From Clostridiales bacterium Firm_04 (lineage in GTDB: Bacteria; Bacillota; Clostridia; Oscillospirales; Ruminococcaceae), in the NCBI GenBank assembly GCA_001603005.1, contig LVAJ01000034.1:62001-126000 (forward strand): a stretch of DNA of 64,000 nucleotides, written 5' to 3'. Position 1 is the stretch's first letter; every line of letters begins with the position of its first letter. Made by a program: the position numbers and the translations under genes. Positions 25,464 through 33,129 of the stretch are shown in pieces. The notes beneath the pieces are model-generated. The model was not told the DNA's origin and made no database searches. It was given only the letters and a program-made list of their open reading frames with translations.

Positions 25464-26033
25464 ATGATGATTGATGCGAGTCTCGGCAGAGCAAGCTGCT
25501 GCGGGTTCCCGCCCGGCATGCAGCCGATGCCGTTCCCGCCGCGGCCGAATCCGCCCGTCCCGCTGCCGCGCACAGAGCCGGACGCGATCCAGATCCGGCT
25601 TGCAACGGCACAGACGGCGCTTGCAAACGGCGCAGCGATCCCGCTGAGCGGCGTTGTCCGGCAGATCGGCAGCGGACTGACCTATGACACGGCAAACCGC
25701 GCGGTCTCGGTGAATGAAGCGGGTGTATATCAGTTTGCGTGGCATGTGCTGGTACAGGCGGCAGCCGCCGCGCCGGTCATTGCGCTGCAGTCGCTGGACG
25801 GACAGACGGTTCTGGGCTATTCGGGCATTCCGGCGTCCGCAGCAGGGAGCGGTGCAGTCGTGAGCGGCAGCGCAGTTGCAGATCTGCCGGCAGGATCGGC
25901 ATGGGTGCTGGTCAATGCGTCGGGTGAAGCGATCGACATTCCGGTTGCAGGCACGGCGCCGGCAGCATTCGCGGCATCGCTGACCGTCACGCAGGTCGGG
26001 AGCGACAGCCGCAGCGGTATCGCTCCGCGGTAA
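25464..26033 (+). CDS. BclA-C / C1q-like domain protein
   Basis: The product has about 189 residues. A Pro-rich start (CCGFPPGMQPMPFPPRPNPPVPLPR) is followed by a compact beta-sandwich of the BclA C-terminal (TNF/C1q-like) type: ATAQTALANGAAIPLSGVV, LTYDTANRAVSVNEAGVYQFAWHVLVQ, VIALQSLDGQTVLGYSGIPA, and a closing FAASLTVTQVG. Such domains trimerise on the spore exosporium or other surfaces and often follow collagen-like repeats. Here the collagen part is missing and only a short Pro-rich linker remains. There is no signal peptide. The last codons (SGIAPR) contain the GGTATCGCT motif of the repeat that starts right after the stop, so the end of the gene may derive from it. Confidence 0.75.
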   Translation: MMIDASLGRASCCGFPPGMQPMPFPPRPNPPVPLPRTEPDAIQIRLATAQTALANGAAIPLSGVVRQIGSGLTYDTANRAVSVNEAGVYQFAWHVLVQAAAAAPVIALQSLDGQTVLGYSGIPASAAGSGAVVSGSAVADLPAGSAWVLVNASGEAIDIPVAGTAPAAFAASLTVTQVGSDSRSGIAPR

Positions 26034-26130
26034 AGCGGTATCGCTGCGCGATGATTTGAAATGGGGCGCCGCCCCAAACCCTGCTTAAGGGCTGTCAGCC
26101 CTTAAGAATCCCGCTTTTATAACGGGATTG
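26034..26130 (+). repeat. Hairpin-array repeat, type B
   Basis: Four hairpins stand in a row: ATCGC-TGC-GCGAT (26040-26052); TGGGGC and GCCCCA around GCC (26062-26076); CTTAAGGGCT and AGCCCTTAAG around GTC (26084-26106); and AATCCCG and CGGGATT (26107-26129). The first three recur in order at 56235-56301 with compensating base changes. The array directly follows a stop codon. Confidence 0.75.
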
Positions 26131-26147
26131 TCAGCCGTTCGCACACA

Positions 26148-26188
26148 GAAAAACGGGGCACAGACTGTTTCCAGCTGCGCCCCGTTTT
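26148..26188 (-). terminator. Terminator of the GH25 gene
   Basis: On the minus strand AAAACGGGGC pairs with GCCCCGTTTT, followed by a T run. Confidence 0.8.
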
Positions 26189-26195
26189 GATTCAG

Positions 26196-27779
26196 TTACT
26201 GATAGCCGTTCAGCTTTGCACGCTTCATGATCGCGGGATAATCGCGGTAGCAATAATCCACATCGACCGGATCCTTGAATCCGGCTACCGTACCGGTTCC
26301 GTACTGCCACATGCCATATGTGCCCTTGAACGACGGCTGCACAACATTGTAGTTCGCAACCCAGACGTCATAGCGGCTCTTGACATCCTGATTGATCTTC
26401 TGATTCAGATATGCCGACGAGCAGTAGATCTGCGTAAAATAGCCCTTTTTCTCCAGCTCGGAGCAGAACGCGTCGATGATCGCCGAGATCTTGTCGATGC
26501 TCATCGCAAGCACATCGCGTTCCTCGATGTCAAATGCGATCGGATACTCGAACTGCCGGTCGCCGAGCACCTGTGCACAGACATTCGCCTCAATGCGGGC
26601 TTCTTCCGGCGTTTTCGCATACGAATACCAGTATGCACCGACCGGAATGCCCTCCGCCTTTGCGCGGTCATAGTTCGGCGCGAAGGTCGGATCTTCCTGC
26701 TTGAGATACTTGCCGAAGCCGGCGCGCAGGATCACGAACTGTGCCTTCGGATCGGTCTTGACCTGCTTGAAATCGACATCGCCCTGCCAAAGGGAAATGT
26801 CGATGCCGTGCTTCAGATAGGGGCGCGTCGTCGTAACAACAGTCGTCGTGGTCTGAACGGTCGTAATGACAAACGGCTTGGTGGTCGTCGCAGGCTGATT
26901 CGTTGTAGTCGTCTTGGCGGCGGTCGCCTTTGTCGCCGCGGTCGTCGTGACAGCGCGCGTGGTCGCGGCAGCCGTCGTCGTGTTGACCGGACGCGTCGTT
27001 GCGGTTGCGGTCGTCACAGCGGACGTCGTGGTGAGCTTCGTGGCAGCAGCAGTCGTTGTGGTACGCTGCAAGGTGGTTGCCGCCGGCGCCGAAGTGGTCT
27101 GCGGCGCAGTCGTTTCGGTTTTGGGTTCCGCGGTCGTCAGCGGCGGAACGACGGAAAGCGGCGGCTGCTCCCCCGCCTCCGGATCGAGCACGGTGATCTT
27201 TCCGCGCTCTGTCAGCAGCGGGAATTTGATGCTGCCGTGCGAAAATTCAACGTCCTGCATCGCGAGTGTATAGACTGTGCCGGGCTCTGCGTCATCCGGG
27301 ATCCGGAACGAATACGTGGTCAGATCGCCGTCATTCTCAACGAACACATTGGTCGAGGACGCAAAGCAGACCAGCATATGATAGTCCTCCATCGGGACGA
27401 TCGAAAGCCCCAGCTTCGGGAAATCATCCTTGTTGATGCGGACAAGCCCGCTCTGTTTTTCCGGCGAGACCGGTTCGAGCCGCTCGTCATAATTCATTGC
27501 GATGCGGAAATAGGAAAAACCGCTGTTATTGCTGATCGCCGTATGGATATCCACGGTCTCACCGGGCATACCTGCGGCAGATGAAACAGAAAGATTCAGC
27601 GGTGCGCTTTCCGCAACAGAGGTACGCTTGTTGATGACAAAATCGAAAACGTCGATCACCCCGTCACCGTTCAGATCGGAAAGCGATGATTCCTCGGCAG
27701 CAACAGGTGCTGCGAGGGAAAGCATGCTGAAAACGGCGGCAATTCCCGCCAAAAGCAGCTGCTTCAGGCACTTGTGCAT
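26196..27779 (-). CDS. Secreted GH25 lysozyme with a cohesin-like module
   Basis: The 527-residue protein starts at ATG 27779 after GGGAGGA. Residues 1-28 are a signal peptide (CLKQLLLAGIAAVFSMLSLAAPVAA). A single dockerin half-repeat follows (SDLNGDGVIDVFDFVINKR, residues 32-51). Residues 58-195 form a cohesin-like beta-sandwich (LNLSVSSAAGMPGETVDIHT to GKITVLD). After a Thr-rich linker (about 205-315) comes a GH25 domain with HGIDISLWQGDVDF and the catalytic pair in AFDIEERDV, ending NVVQPSFKGTYGMWQYGTG. GH25 enzymes cut the MurNAc-GlcNAc bond of peptidoglycan. A cohesin-like domain on a lysozyme suggests it can bind a dockerin partner. Catalysis is predicted with confidence; the binding role is inferred. 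Confidence 0.9.
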   Translation of the reverse strand: MHKCLKQLLLAGIAAVFSMLSLAAPVAAEESSLSDLNGDGVIDVFDFVINKRTSVAESAPLNLSVSSAAGMPGETVDIHTAISNNSGFSYFRIAMNYDERLEPVSPEKQSGLVRINKDDFPKLGLSIVPMEDYHMLVCFASSTNVFVENDGDLTTYSFRIPDDAEPGTVYTLAMQDVEFSHGSIKFPLLTERGKITVLDPEAGEQPPLSVVPPLTTAEPKTETTAPQTTSAPAATTLQRTTTTAAATKLTTTSAVTTATATTRPVNTTTAAATTRAVTTTAATKATAAKTTTTNQPATTTKPFVITTVQTTTTVVTTTRPYLKHGIDISLWQGDVDFKQVKTDPKAQFVILRAGFGKYLKQEDPTFAPNYDRAKAEGIPVGAYWYSYAKTPEEARIEANVCAQVLGDRQFEYPIAFDIEERDVLAMSIDKISAIIDAFCSELEKKGYFTQIYCSSAYLNQKINQDVKSRYDVWVANYNVVQPSFKGTYGMWQYGTGTVAGFKDPVDVDYCYRDYPAIMKRAKLNGYQ

Positions 27780-27881
27780 ATGAACTCCTCCCTTAATATT
27801 CCTTGCGCGAACGCCCGCAGAAGCGGACAGCATTTGTAAAAATATCTAAATTTCTATTCTCTCTGTTTTCGATTCCCTATC

Positions 27882-27910
27882 ATTTTACCATATCATTCCC
27901 TGAAATGCAA
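27882..27910 (-). promoter_or_regulatory. Promoter of the GH25 gene
   Basis: On the minus strand TTGCAT (27905-27910), a 17-bp spacer and TAAAAT (27882-27887). Confidence 0.55.
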
Positions 27911-28019
27911 GTGCGTTCCGCTTTTTTCTACGGATTCCCCAAATGATACGTGATAACTAACAGAAGAAATCGCGAAAAATTATGCATTTTGCCGATTTTC
28001 GTATTTTTCATTTTTCGGC

Positions 28020-28048
28020 TTGACTTTTTATCCGCAATGTAGTATAAT
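28020..28048 (+). promoter_or_regulatory. tRNA-Thr promoter
   Basis: TTGACT (28020-28025), a 17-bp spacer and TATAAT (28043-28048). Confidence 0.85.
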
Positions 28049-28072
28049 ATAAAGGCGGTCACGGAAAACGAT

Positions 28073-28145
28073 GCTGTTTTAGCTCAGTAGGTAGAGCACA
28101 TCCTTGGTAAGGATGAGGTCGCTGGTTCGACTCCAGTAAACAGCT
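28073..28145 (+). tRNA. tRNA-Thr (anticodon GGT)
   Basis: The 73-nt cloverleaf has acceptor GCTGTTT/AAACAGC, anticodon stem CATCC/GGATG with loop TTGGTAA, and T loop TTCGACT. The CCA end is not encoded, unlike that of the tRNA-Ala gene at 6232. The discriminator base is T, as in other bacterial tRNA-Thr genes of this group. Confidence 0.95.
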
Positions 28146-28153
28146 TGTACCGC

Positions 28154-28190
28154 AAACATCCCGATCATCCGGTCGGGATGTTTTCTTTTT
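28154..28190 (+). terminator. Terminator after tRNA-Thr
   Basis: The arms AACATCCCG and CGGGATGTT are followed by a T-rich run. Confidence 0.8.
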
Positions 28191-28212
28191 GCAGAATATT
28201 CCGCACAGCGTA

Positions 28213-28253
28213 AAACCGGAGCAGAACCAGTCATTCTGCTCCGGTTGTTTTTT
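28213..28253. terminator. Bidirectional terminator next to scpA
   Basis: AACCGGAGCAG and CTGCTCCGGTT form the stem. T runs are present on the plus side and a shorter one on the minus side. Confidence 0.7.
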
Positions 28254-28280
28254 GGTATCGCTTCAAAAGCAGGGCGATTT

Positions 28281-29063
28281 TCAATAGACCGCAGAATCCG
28301 CCAGCGGAGACTGCGCTTCCCGCCGGCGCTGCCGTTTGCCGGAGAGCAGCTCCCCGCGGTTCCGCATATAGATCATGGTGCCGTCCTCGCTCAGGCATGT
28401 TCTGCCGGATTTGGTCAGCTCCAGCACCGCGAGGAACAGCGCGACGCGGTCGGTTTTGCGCGTCAGCCCGTCAAAGAGGTCTGCCATGCGGACGTTTTCC
28501 GCCGTGAGAAACTGCCGCAGCAGATACACGACCTTCGAGGCAACGCTTGTGACCTGATGATGCATCTGCACGACGGCGTGGATCTTCTCGCCGACATTCT
28601 TTTCGCCGTCCTGCGGGAGCTTTTTCAGCCCCATGTTCAGATAGACCTGCACGAGCAGCGAGGCATCATGCGTGCGGCGGTAGGTCATATCGACCGGCAG
28701 TTCCGCCGGCTTGCGTACAAACAGCACATCGCCGAGCCAGCGTTCCCGCAGATTGCCCGCAGCGATCTTGCAGATCGAATATTCGATCAGTGCGCCCTCA
28801 AGTTCCTTTTTGACTGCCTCCGCCTCCTCCGGACGCGGCAGGAGCGCGGCGGTCTTCATCCAGATGAGTTTTGCTGCCATTGCGAGAAATTCGCCTGCAA
28901 GCTCATAATCCTGCTCGGCGCACTGCTGCATATAGAGCAGATACTGTTCGAGCAGCACCGAGATCTCGATATCGTGAATATTCAGCTTATGCTTGGCGAT
29001 CAGGTGCAGCAGCAGATCCATCGGACCGTCAAAGACCGGCAGATGAAATGAAAGCTCCGGCAT
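28281..29063 (-). CDS. scpA: Segregation and condensation protein A
   Basis: ScpA is the kleisin that bridges the SMC heads in the bacterial condensin complex. The 260-residue protein has the typical N-terminus (FHLPVFDGPMDLLLHLIAKHKLNIHDIEISVLLEQYL), which binds the SMC neck, then EFLAMAAKLIWMKTAALLPRP and a C-terminal winged-helix region (FDGLTRKTDRVALFLAVLELTKSG) for the SMC cap. It follows the M50 protease gene by 3 bp on the same strand. The usual partner scpB is not adjacent. Confidence 0.95.
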   Translation of the reverse strand: MPELSFHLPVFDGPMDLLLHLIAKHKLNIHDIEISVLLEQYLLYMQQCAEQDYELAGEFLAMAAKLIWMKTAALLPRPEEAEAVKKELEGALIEYSICKIAAGNLRERWLGDVLFVRKPAELPVDMTYRRTHDASLLVQVYLNMGLKKLPQDGEKNVGEKIHAVVQMHHQVTSVASKVVYLLRQFLTAENVRMADLFDGLTRKTDRVALFLAVLELTKSGRTCLSEDGTMIYMRNRGELLSGKRQRRREAQSPLADSAVY

Positions 29064-29066
29064 AAC

Positions 29067-29774
29067 TCAGTGAACAATGAGCGGAACCCAGTTCGTCAGC
29101 AGTGTGAACAGATCGAACACCAGATTGCTCAGGAAGCCGAGCGGCGCGGAGAGCACCGGCGTAACGATCAGGAACAGGAACACAATGCGGATAACCTGCG
29201 AATGCTCCGCGAACCAGCGGTCAACCTTCGGGCTTGTGAAATAGCCGAGCACCTTGGAGCCGTCGAGCGGCGGGATCGGAATGAGGTTGAACACGGCAAG
29301 TCCGATGTTGATATAGACAAAGTAGAACAGCATGATATACATGAGCGCGGGGCCGTTTTTGAGCGCCTCGCCTGCTGAAACGTCGATGAGGTACTGCTGA
29401 TACAGATTCGATGCCTCATAGAAGCGCAGGATGATCATGCCGATGAAGCCGGCGATCAGGTTGCTGACCGGGCCTGCAAGCGCCGTGATCGCGACGCCGA
29501 AGCGCATAGAGTGCTTCCGGTCGAAGCGGGTGGGATCAATCGGCACCGGTTTTGCCCAGCCGAAGCCGCCCAGCAGCAGGCAGAGCGCGCCGATCGGATC
29601 GACATGCGAAAGCGGGTTGAGCGTCAGGCGTCCCTGATACATTGCGGTATCGTCGCCGAGCTTGTGTGCGGTCCATGCGTGTGCATATTCATGCAGCGGC
29701 AGGATCATGAAGATGATGAACAGGCGGACGAGGTACTGCACCAGCGTTTCCTGTGTCAGACTTTGAAACAGCAT
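29067..29774 (-). CDS. Site-2 protease family (M50) membrane metalloprotease
   Basis: The 235-residue membrane protein has the zinc-binding HEYAH motif in an early segment (FIIFMILPLHEYAHAWTAHKLGDD, about residues 19-42) and the third ligand motif NLIPIPPLDGSKVL in a later one. Five or six hydrophobic segments are visible. There is no PDZ domain, so it belongs to the short family found beside scpA in many Firmicutes and is not RseP. Its substrates are not known. It is the first gene of an operon with scpA. Confidence 0.92.
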   Translation of the reverse strand: MLFQSLTQETLVQYLVRLFIIFMILPLHEYAHAWTAHKLGDDTAMYQGRLTLNPLSHVDPIGALCLLLGGFGWAKPVPIDPTRFDRKHSMRFGVAITALAGPVSNLIAGFIGMIILRFYEASNLYQQYLIDVSAGEALKNGPALMYIMLFYFVYINIGLAVFNLIPIPPLDGSKVLGYFTSPKVDRWFAEHSQVIRIVFLFLIVTPVLSAPLGFLSNLVFDLFTLLTNWVPLIVH

Positions 29775-29817
29775 TTGAATACTCCTTTGTTCTGCGTAGC
29801 GGATATAGATTTCTATT

Positions 29818-29846
29818 ATTATATCATATTATTGCGAAAAGTGCAA
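29818..29846 (-). promoter_or_regulatory. Promoter of the M50 protease/scpA operon
   Basis: On the minus strand TTGCAC (29841-29846), a 17-bp spacer and TATAAT (29818-29823). A second copy of the same region at 29979-30007 has TATAAG instead of TATAAT. Confidence 0.75.
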
Positions 29847-30009
29847 TGGGAGTATATGAAAAAAGTGGTTTTTGGGAGCAGCAGCAAATGAGAAGCCGCG
29901 ATCAGCGGCGTGTACTGCGAATGTTGGGAGAGCTACGCTGCCGGCTCCCGGAGGGAAATGCCCGCGGGGGCTCCCCGCTTATATCATATTATTGCGAAAA
30001 GTGCAATGG
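29819..30009 (+). repeat. Type A hairpin repeat between 31-bp direct repeats
   Basis: 29819-29849 and 29979-30009 are identical 31-bp sequences. Between them lie 129 bp containing a type A repeat: GGGAGCAGC, a hairpin GCCGC/GCGGC, a GGGAG/CTCCC stem, and a terminal hairpin GCGGGG-GCT-CCCCGC (29964-29978) that ends exactly at the right direct repeat. The direct repeats carry the promoter of the M50 gene. Confidence 0.8.
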
Positions 30010-30039
30010 AGAACACAGCAATTTCACAGTCGTATCCGA

Positions 30040-30110
30040 GTAACGCACTTCGCAGCCGGCGCGCACAGGATGAAAGTTTTGATCGAACTTTTCCAAAAGT
30101 TCGCGGGTTT
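30040..30110 (-). repeat. End fragment of the type D hairpin repeat
   Basis: GCCGGCGCGCAC and AAAGTTTTGATC lead into the hairpin CGAACTTTT/AAAAGTTCG with loop CC (30084-30103). The same end is seen at 33382-33421 and, inverted, at 53566-53612. Confidence 0.7.
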
Positions 30111-30132
30111 TTAGGACAGCGCCCTAAGCCGC

Positions 30133-30858
30133 TCACCGCAGCCCTGCGAGATCGCGAATGACCTCGCCGGCAAGGATCAGTCCGGCGACGGACGGCACAA
30201 ACGCCGTCGAACCGGGAATGCTCCGGCGGGCACTTTCCGCATCCTCTGCAGAAGCGGCAGGCGTCACGGGCAGTTCCTCGGAATAGACCACTTTCAGCGA
30301 CTTTACGCCGCGTTTGCGCATCTCATACCGCATGACGCGCGCCAGCGGACATACCTTTGTCTTGTAGATATCCGCGACGCGAAATGCCGACGGATCGAGC
30401 TTGTTGCCCGCGCCCATGCTGGAGATCACCGGTACGCCGGCAGCCTTCGCCCGCATGATGATCTCGATTTTTCCTTTTACCGTGTCGATCGCGTCGATCA
30501 CATAATCATACTGCGCAAAATCGAACTGATCCGCAGTCTCCGGCAGGAAAAAGCAGCGGTGCGCATTCACGACCGTTTCCGGACAGATATCACGGATCCG
30601 CGCCGCCGCCGCATCGACCTTATACTGCCCGACCGTGCTGTGCAGCGCAATGATCTGCCGGTTGAGATTCGAGAGACAGACCGTGTCATTGTCAATGAGA
30701 TCGAGCGTCCCGACGCCGGATCGCGCCAGCGCTTCCACCGCATAGCCGCCGACACCGCCGATGCCGAATACCGCCACGCGGCTGTGATGCAGCCGTTCCA
30801 TCGCCTCTGCCCCGAAGATCCGTTCCGTTCGTGAAAACTGCTCCTGATTTGCCTGCAT
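30133..30858 (-). CDS. tcdA: tRNA threonylcarbamoyladenosine dehydratase (ThiF/MoeB fold)
   Basis: TcdA uses ATP to close the threonylcarbamoyl side chain of t6A37 in tRNA into the cyclic ct6A form. The 241-residue protein has the nucleotide loop VAVFGIGGVGGYAVEALARSG (from residue 28) and DLIDNDTVCLSNLNRQIIAL, the E1-like adenylation segment. Later segments VIDAIDTVKGKIEII, SSMGAGNKLDPSAF and VYSEE are typical of TcdA rather than ThiF. It has its own promoter, which overlaps the terminator of the upstream GH5 gene. Confidence 0.92.
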   Translation of the reverse strand: MQANQEQFSRTERIFGAEAMERLHHSRVAVFGIGGVGGYAVEALARSGVGTLDLIDNDTVCLSNLNRQIIALHSTVGQYKVDAAAARIRDICPETVVNAHRCFFLPETADQFDFAQYDYVIDAIDTVKGKIEIIMRAKAAGVPVISSMGAGNKLDPSAFRVADIYKTKVCPLARVMRYEMRKRGVKSLKVVYSEELPVTPAASAEDAESARRSIPGSTAFVPSVAGLILAGEVIRDLAGLR

Positions 30859-30893
30859 TCCGCATTCCTCCGTATCATTCAGATATCATATAC

Positions 30894-30922
30894 ATTATAC
30901 AGCAGCAGGCGGCGGATGTCAA
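30894..30922 (-). promoter_or_regulatory. tcdA promoter
   Basis: On the minus strand TTGACA (30917-30922), a 17-bp spacer and TATAAT (30894-30899). It begins directly after the T run of the GH5 terminator. Confidence 0.85.
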
Positions 30923-30958
30923 GAAAACAGCGCAGCACCGGAGCACCGGCACTGCGCC
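30923..30958 (-). terminator. Terminator of the GH5 gene
   Basis: On the minus strand GCGCAG pairs with CTGCGC and an inner GCCGG/CCGG pairs, followed by TGTTTTCTT. Confidence 0.7.
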
Positions 30959-30988
30959 AAGATAGGGAGTCTGGATCCGAACCGTGGT

Positions 30989-32827
30989 TCAGAATGAAGT
31001 GATTTGTCTTGCAATATAGAGCAGGATCATCGTCATATCATCGCTGTCGGGCTGACCGTTCTGATTGACGTCTGCATTCAGCATGCCGGCATCGGTGATC
31101 TTTGCGGTCTTATCCTCATTCACGATGCGCGCGATCAGAACCGCGTCGGAAACGTCCACATCGCCGTCCATTGTCGCATCTCCGGGCAAGGTTGCCTTCG
31201 GCTGCTCTGTCACGGTCGTTGTCTCCGCGGCCGTGGTTTCTGCCGTGGTAGATTCCGTGGTCGTAGTGGTCGTTTCGGTCGTGGTGGTAGTCGTCACGGT
31301 CGTTGTCGTGACCGGCTTGGTAGTCTGTGCAGCAGCGGTAAAGACCGATGCAGGCTGCGCAGTCGCCTTCCAGCCGTTTTTGCCGTTGATGACGACCTCG
31401 CCCCATTCCTTCGAGAGTGTGCCGCCTGCATTTTTGTTGCTCATGTCGAGGTATTCGACCGGACTGCCGTTGCCGTACCAGCTCCACGACATCCAGCCGG
31501 TGCCGGTCTCCTGCGCATATTCCATGATATACGCTTCATCGACGTCGCCGTCGGAGTGCTTGTAGCCGAACTCGCCGATGACAAGGCAAAGCTCTCGGGT
31601 TTTCATGCTGTCCATGACGGTCTTGATCGTGGATTTGCTGCCGCCTGCCGTGCCATACATATGCACGGAGAACATGCAGTTATGCTCCGGATCGGCTTTG
31701 AGCACCGCAGCGCCGCCGCTGACGACCGTGCTGTAGCCCTGTCCCCAGCCGCCGGCATCGCACATGATGCAGTGCTTGAGACCGGCATCGCGGATGATCT
31801 TCACCGCGTCGGTATACGCCGCCTGCCATGCGCTGTTGTTCGTGCTCCCCTGCCATTCATTTGCGATATTGATGATGCAGGTGTCCTCATGTCCCTTGAG
31901 CGCGGATGCGATGTCATTTGCAAAATATTTCGCAGCATTCAGCAGCGGCTGCGCATCATCCTTACCGGTCGCGTCATGCACCTCAAAGACCGCGACGAGC
32001 TTGTTTTTCTCGCAGATCTGAATGAGATTTGCGATCTCGCCGGATGTATTTTTCGTATACTGGTCGCCGTCGCCGAGCACGATGCGCACCGTATTTGCGC
32101 CGTAATCCGCGATCTCCTGCAAGCCCTTTTCGGTGAGCCCGTCCCAGCTGTACCATGTGTAGGCATAGTTCGTGCCGCGCATGATGAACGGATTCTGATT
32201 GGCGTCGCGCAGCACATAGCCGTCCACATAGAAGCCGTTTTTGGCTTCCACATTTGCCGAAGCGCTGCCGCCGAGCTTCAGGTCGGAGACCGTCACACCG
32301 CCGCTGACGGTTTTGCCTTTTTCGGTCGGCAGCACCATCATATTGATGCGGTGGACGGCAAAGAGGTCTGCAACGGCAGAGACCGTGCCGTCAAAGCTCC
32401 ATTCCTCGGATTTGAGATAGTAGGTCAGGTCAACGGATTTGCCCGCGCCGACCGAAGTATTGATATTGGACTGATACCAGTTCCAGTCCGCGCCGGTACC
32501 GAGCGCGAGCGCAAAGCTGATATCCGTTTCGCTGTCATTCTGCAGCGTGAACGAAAGCTGCGTGTAGTCGGACCAGTCCCAGCCGGAGCCGTCCTGCGCG
32601 CAGAATCCGGCGGCATTTTCGCCGTCGTCGGCGTCCTTGAACGTGACGACGGTTTTGCCGTCCTTGTCCGTGACCGATTCGGTACCCATGTGATAGCCCT
32701 CGGTTTTCTCCCAGCTGAAACCGCCGGCGCCGTCCGCCGCAGACGCCGTCACGGTGACGGCAGCGGTCAGCACGGCAGCCGCAAAGACCGCCGCGGTGAG
32801 TCCTGCAAACAATCTTCGCATTTTCAT
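30989..32827 (-). CDS. Secreted GH5 glycoside hydrolase (mannanase-like) with dockerin
   Basis: The 612-residue protein starts at ATG 32827 after AAGGGGAA. A signal peptide (residues 1-34) is followed by a carbohydrate-binding-like beta-sandwich (about 36-190, many Trp: DGSGWDWSDYTQLSF, TGADWNWYQSN). The GH5 domain (about 200-470) has RGTNYAYTWYSWD, the acid/base Glu in INIANEWQG (near 322) and the nucleophile Glu in VIGEFGYKHSDGD (near 416). A Thr-rich linker and a type I dockerin follow (GDATMDGDVDVSDAVLIARIV; DVNQNGQPDSDDMTMILLYIA). GH5 enzymes cut beta-1,4-glucans or mannans. The motif set is closest to mannanases, but substrate choice is inference. It is probably a cellulosomal enzyme. 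Confidence 0.92.
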   Translation of the reverse strand: MKMRRLFAGLTAAVFAAAVLTAAVTVTASAADGAGGFSWEKTEGYHMGTESVTDKDGKTVVTFKDADDGENAAGFCAQDGSGWDWSDYTQLSFTLQNDSETDISFALALGTGADWNWYQSNINTSVGAGKSVDLTYYLKSEEWSFDGTVSAVADLFAVHRINMMVLPTEKGKTVSGGVTVSDLKLGGSASANVEAKNGFYVDGYVLRDANQNPFIMRGTNYAYTWYSWDGLTEKGLQEIADYGANTVRIVLGDGDQYTKNTSGEIANLIQICEKNKLVAVFEVHDATGKDDAQPLLNAAKYFANDIASALKGHEDTCIINIANEWQGSTNNSAWQAAYTDAVKIIRDAGLKHCIMCDAGGWGQGYSTVVSGGAAVLKADPEHNCMFSVHMYGTAGGSKSTIKTVMDSMKTRELCLVIGEFGYKHSDGDVDEAYIMEYAQETGTGWMSWSWYGNGSPVEYLDMSNKNAGGTLSKEWGEVVINGKNGWKATAQPASVFTAAAQTTKPVTTTTVTTTTTTETTTTTTESTTAETTAAETTTVTEQPKATLPGDATMDGDVDVSDAVLIARIVNEDKTAKITDAGMLNADVNQNGQPDSDDMTMILLYIARQITSF

Positions 32828-32910
32828 GATAATTCCCCTTCCTGTGCATTGCATTTCACGATATTTCCGGCAGCCGACCGGTACAAAAATCGGCGCCGGT
32901 TTTCATCTTT

Positions 32911-32939
32911 ATTATACGAAAGATCGCGTGGACTGTCAA
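32911..32939 (-). promoter_or_regulatory. Promoter of the GH5 gene
   Basis: On the minus strand TTGACA (32934-32939), a 17-bp spacer and TATAAT (32911-32916), a full consensus. Confidence 0.9.
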
Positions 32940-33129
32940 ACATTTTGCATGATTTTCCGCGAAAAAACGGGAGAAACGGGCATCATTAAAGTAACTGTCA
33001 GCAGATTATCCAAGCATAAAGAAGTATCTTGCGTTTTTATGCATCGTGATGCGGCAATAGTGTGAATGTTTTGATCAATATATTCTGATATTTGTTTGAA
33101 TCATCGTACAACATACACAAAATCTCACC

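Noticed and set aside
29978..30009. IS element or composite transposon at the 31-bp direct repeats
   Set aside because: Only 129 bp lie between the repeats. There is no transposase and no terminal inverted repeats of an IS type.
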